The translations under genes were made by a program, and so were the position numbers. Below, one piece after another: positions 5,726 to 7,107 of a DNA stretch of 7,107 nucleotides. Origin of the DNA: an uncultured Enorma sp. (GTDB lineage: Bacteria > Actinomycetota > Coriobacteriia > Coriobacteriales > Coriobacteriaceae); assembly GCA_905210055.1 (NCBI GenBank), contig CAJLVH010000106.1:1-7107 (forward strand). Reading direction: 5' to 3'. Each line of letters starts with the position of its first letter. Within the stretch, counting starts at the first letter, position 1. A model generated the notes under the pieces. The model had not been told where the DNA came from, searched no databases, and was given only the letters and a program-made list of their open reading frames with translations.

Positions 5726-7107
5726 CTAAAACTTCTTGCCCTTCATCTGCTGCTCCATAGCACGAAGCATATCCATGTCGGCGTTGCCGGAGCCACCGCC
5801 CATGCCGGCGAACGGGTTTCCGCCCATGCCACCGAAGGGGTTCGCGCCGCCCATGCCGGGAATACCGGGCATGCGCATCTTCTTGCCCTTCTTACCCTTC
5901 TTGCCGCGCTTACCGGCAGCCGCCTGCTGCTGAGCCATCGAGCGCATCTTGCCCATCATCTTGTTCATCTCGCCCCACTGCTTCATGAGGTTGTTCACAT
6001 CGGTGGGTGTGGTGCCGGAACCACGTGCGATGCGGGCGCGGCGTTGGCCGTTGATGATCGAGGGCTTCAAACGCTCCTTGGCGGTCATGGATTGGATCAT
6101 GGCCTCGATCTTATCGAGCATGGACTCGTCCATGTTCCCACCCATCTGGTTGAGCATGCGCTGGCCGCCAGGCAACATGCCGATGAGCGACTTCATACCG
6201 CCCATCTTCTTGAGCATGCGCATCTGGTCGAGCAGGTCGTTCATGGTAAGACCGTCGCGAAGCATGCGTTCAGCATCTTCGAGCTTCTGCGCGTCGGCCA
6301 CCTCCTGCGCCTTCTCGATGATACCCACGACATCGCCCATGCCGAGGATGCGCTTGGCCATGCGGTCGGGACTGAACACCTCGAGCGAATCGGGCTTCTC
6401 ACCCATGGAGACGAACTTGATGGGCTTGCCCGTCACAGCACGGACAGAAAGCGCGCCGCCGCCGCGGGCATCGCCGTCGAGCTTGGAGATGATGACGCCG
6501 TCGAAATCCGTGCGCTCAGCAAAGGTCGAGACGACGTTCACGATATCCTGGCCGGTCATGGCATCGACGACCATGAGCACCTGGTCGGGTTTCACCGCGC
6601 GCTTGATGTCGACGGCCTCTTGCATCATCTGCTCGTCGATCTGCAAACGGCCGGCGGTGTCGACGATCACCACGTCGCGCATATGGTCGACCGCCTCGCG
6701 GATGGCGCCCTGGGCGATCTCGACCGGATGCTGACCGTCGCCGCGGAAGACCGGCACGCCGATCTCACCGCCGAGCGTGGTCATAAGCCCGTCGGTGCGA
6801 AAAATGAGATACTGGCACAGTTCATCTGTGACGCTCTTGCCGTGCGCACGGAAATGGCGCGTGATCCACGAGCAGAGATCGCGTTCGGACTGCTTGCCGA
6901 AGGACAGGATCTGCGCGTGCTCCTTCACGGCGGCAGCCAGCTTTTTCATCGTGCCGTTGATTTTAAATTCCACCGTATCATAGACGAACAGCACGCAGCA
7001 GTAATCCGGAATATCGGACAAGATGGCAGCGTATTGCTCGCGCGCGCCCTCCGGCTGCTTGAATAAATCCACATCATCCACACGCACGAGCGTCCGCTCG
7101 GCCATCA
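5726..7107 (-). CDS. ffh: Chimeric frame: HolA middle segment fused to Ffh lacking N domain and P-loop (5'-partial)
   Basis: The frame is open to the right edge, so its true start is outside the window. Counting from the Met at 7105, residues 1-112 are HolA-like and residues from about 117 to 459 are Ffh, the SRP54-type GTPase that binds 4.5S RNA and signal peptides for co-translational targeting. The Ffh part starts in mid-G-domain at GVPVF. It retains DTAGR (149-153), VDAMTGQD (180-187), SKLDGDARGGGALS (207-220) and GEKPDSLEVFSPDRMA (235-250). The methionine-rich M domain covers about 265-395, with the RNA-contacting R355-R, R358, R361-GSG stretch. A Lys-rich, then Gly/Met/Pro-rich tail ends in GKKF. 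Compared with a normal ~450-residue Ffh, about the first 155 residues are missing: the whole N domain, the GxxGxGKTT P-loop and the DTYRPAA region. GTP binding should therefore be lost. The gene converges with merR. Confidence 0.9.
   Translation of the reverse strand, partial: MAERTLVRVDDVDLFKQPEGAREQYAAILSDIPDYCCVLFVYDTVEFKINGTMKKLAAAVKEHAQILSFGKQSERDLCSWITRHFRAHGKSVTDELCQYLIFRTDGLMTTLGGEIGVPVFRGDGQHPVEIAQGAIREAVDHMRDVVIVDTAGRLQIDEQMMQEAVDIKRAVKPDQVLMVVDAMTGQDIVNVVSTFAERTDFDGVIISKLDGDARGGGALSVRAVTGKPIKFVSMGEKPDSLEVFSPDRMAKRILGMGDVVGIIEKAQEVADAQKLEDAERMLRDGLTMNDLLDQMRMLKKMGGMKSLIGMLPGGQRMLNQMGGNMDESMLDKIEAMIQSMTAKERLKPSIINGQRRARIARGSGTTPTDVNNLMKQWGEMNKMMGKMRSMAQQQAAAGKRGKKGKKGKKMRMPGIPGMGGANPFGGMGGNPFAGMGGGSGNADMDMLRAMEQQMKGKKF
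6758..6772 (-). other. HolA-Ffh fusion junction
   Basis: On the - strand these bases read GGC GGT GAG ATC GGC, encoding Gly-Gly-Glu-Ile-Gly. The first four residues fit the end of the HolA helix (LGGEI before the usual Lys-Leu). The last residues fit the Ffh strand GEQIGVPVF. The join is in frame and falls where both genes could share a short, near-identical stretch, which points to a microhomology-type join. The exact breakpoint cannot be fixed within these bases. Confidence 0.7.
6773..7107 (-). other. holA: HolA (DNA polymerase III delta subunit) fragment within the chimera
   Basis: The translated segment MAERTLVRVDDVDLF, DYCCVLFVYDTVEF, MKKLAAAVKEHAQ, LCSWITRHFRAHGKSV and CQYLIFRTDGLMTTLGGEI follows the central part of the clamp-loader delta subunit. 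For comparison, B. subtilis YqeN has FMGERRLVIVKN, then TVFVL, then LKKHAFMMEAKEL, then LCNGHLSSIFQEIQKL. In a complete HolA this is roughly residues 70-190 of about 340. The part to the left of the window edge and the C-terminal collar domain are not here. The open frame shows no stop or frameshift. Locally the DNA looks more AT-rich (around 6940-6990) than the Ffh part. Confidence 0.8.

Noticed and set aside
5432..7066. Long + strand open frame opposite the Ffh chimera, very His-rich
   Set aside because: It is the antisense reading of Ffh and HolA codons (CAT/CAC arise from Met- and Val-rich sense codons) and overlaps the well-supported end of merR.

Overview
The window is GC-rich bacterial chromosomal DNA. 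It encodes six coding regions, nearly all housekeeping or ordinary accessory genes, with no tRNA, rRNA, CRISPR array or recognisable insertion sequence. Base use, the Clostridia/Coriobacteriia-type variants of thymidylate synthase and DHFR, and general sequence character suggest a Gram-positive gut anaerobe of the Coriobacteriia (Collinsella-like). This is family-level recognition, not a database result, and the genus is uncertain.

Layout from left to right: (1) The 3' part of a MATE multidrug/cation antiporter on the + strand, truncated by the window start. (2) A 218-base convergent intergenic spacer holding a strong 23-base imperfect inverted repeat and a small GGATGC-centred direct-repeat cluster. 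(3) On the - strand, transcribed right to left, thyA then folA then a SpoU/TrmH-family RNA 2'-O-methyltransferase. thyA and folA are tightly coupled: the folA Shine-Dalgarno overlaps the thyA stop codon. Together they make dTMP and regenerate tetrahydrofolate. A 139-base structured spacer separates folA from the methyltransferase. (4) A YitT-family membrane protein gene (- strand) and a divergent MerR-family regulator gene with a GyrI/BmrR-like effector domain (+ strand). The shared intergenic region holds a textbook MerR-type promoter facing the membrane-protein gene: -35 and -10 elements 19 bases apart with a dyad filling the spacer. The regulator therefore very likely controls the YitT gene. 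(5) A - strand open frame, convergent with merR and running off the right edge, which is an in-frame chimera. Its first ~112 visible residues are the middle of the DNA polymerase III delta subunit (HolA). The rest is Ffh (signal recognition particle protein) from the middle of its GTPase domain to its natural C-terminus.

The HolA-Ffh chimera is the most unusual thing here. It lacks the Ffh N domain and P-loop and lacks the HolA C-terminal collar domain, and both parent genes are normally essential. The likely explanations are an assembly or amplification chimera, or a real rearrangement in a genome that keeps intact copies elsewhere. The MerR-YitT pair is the best candidate for a real regulatory module. 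I did not find convincing evidence of a wholly new multi-gene system in this window.
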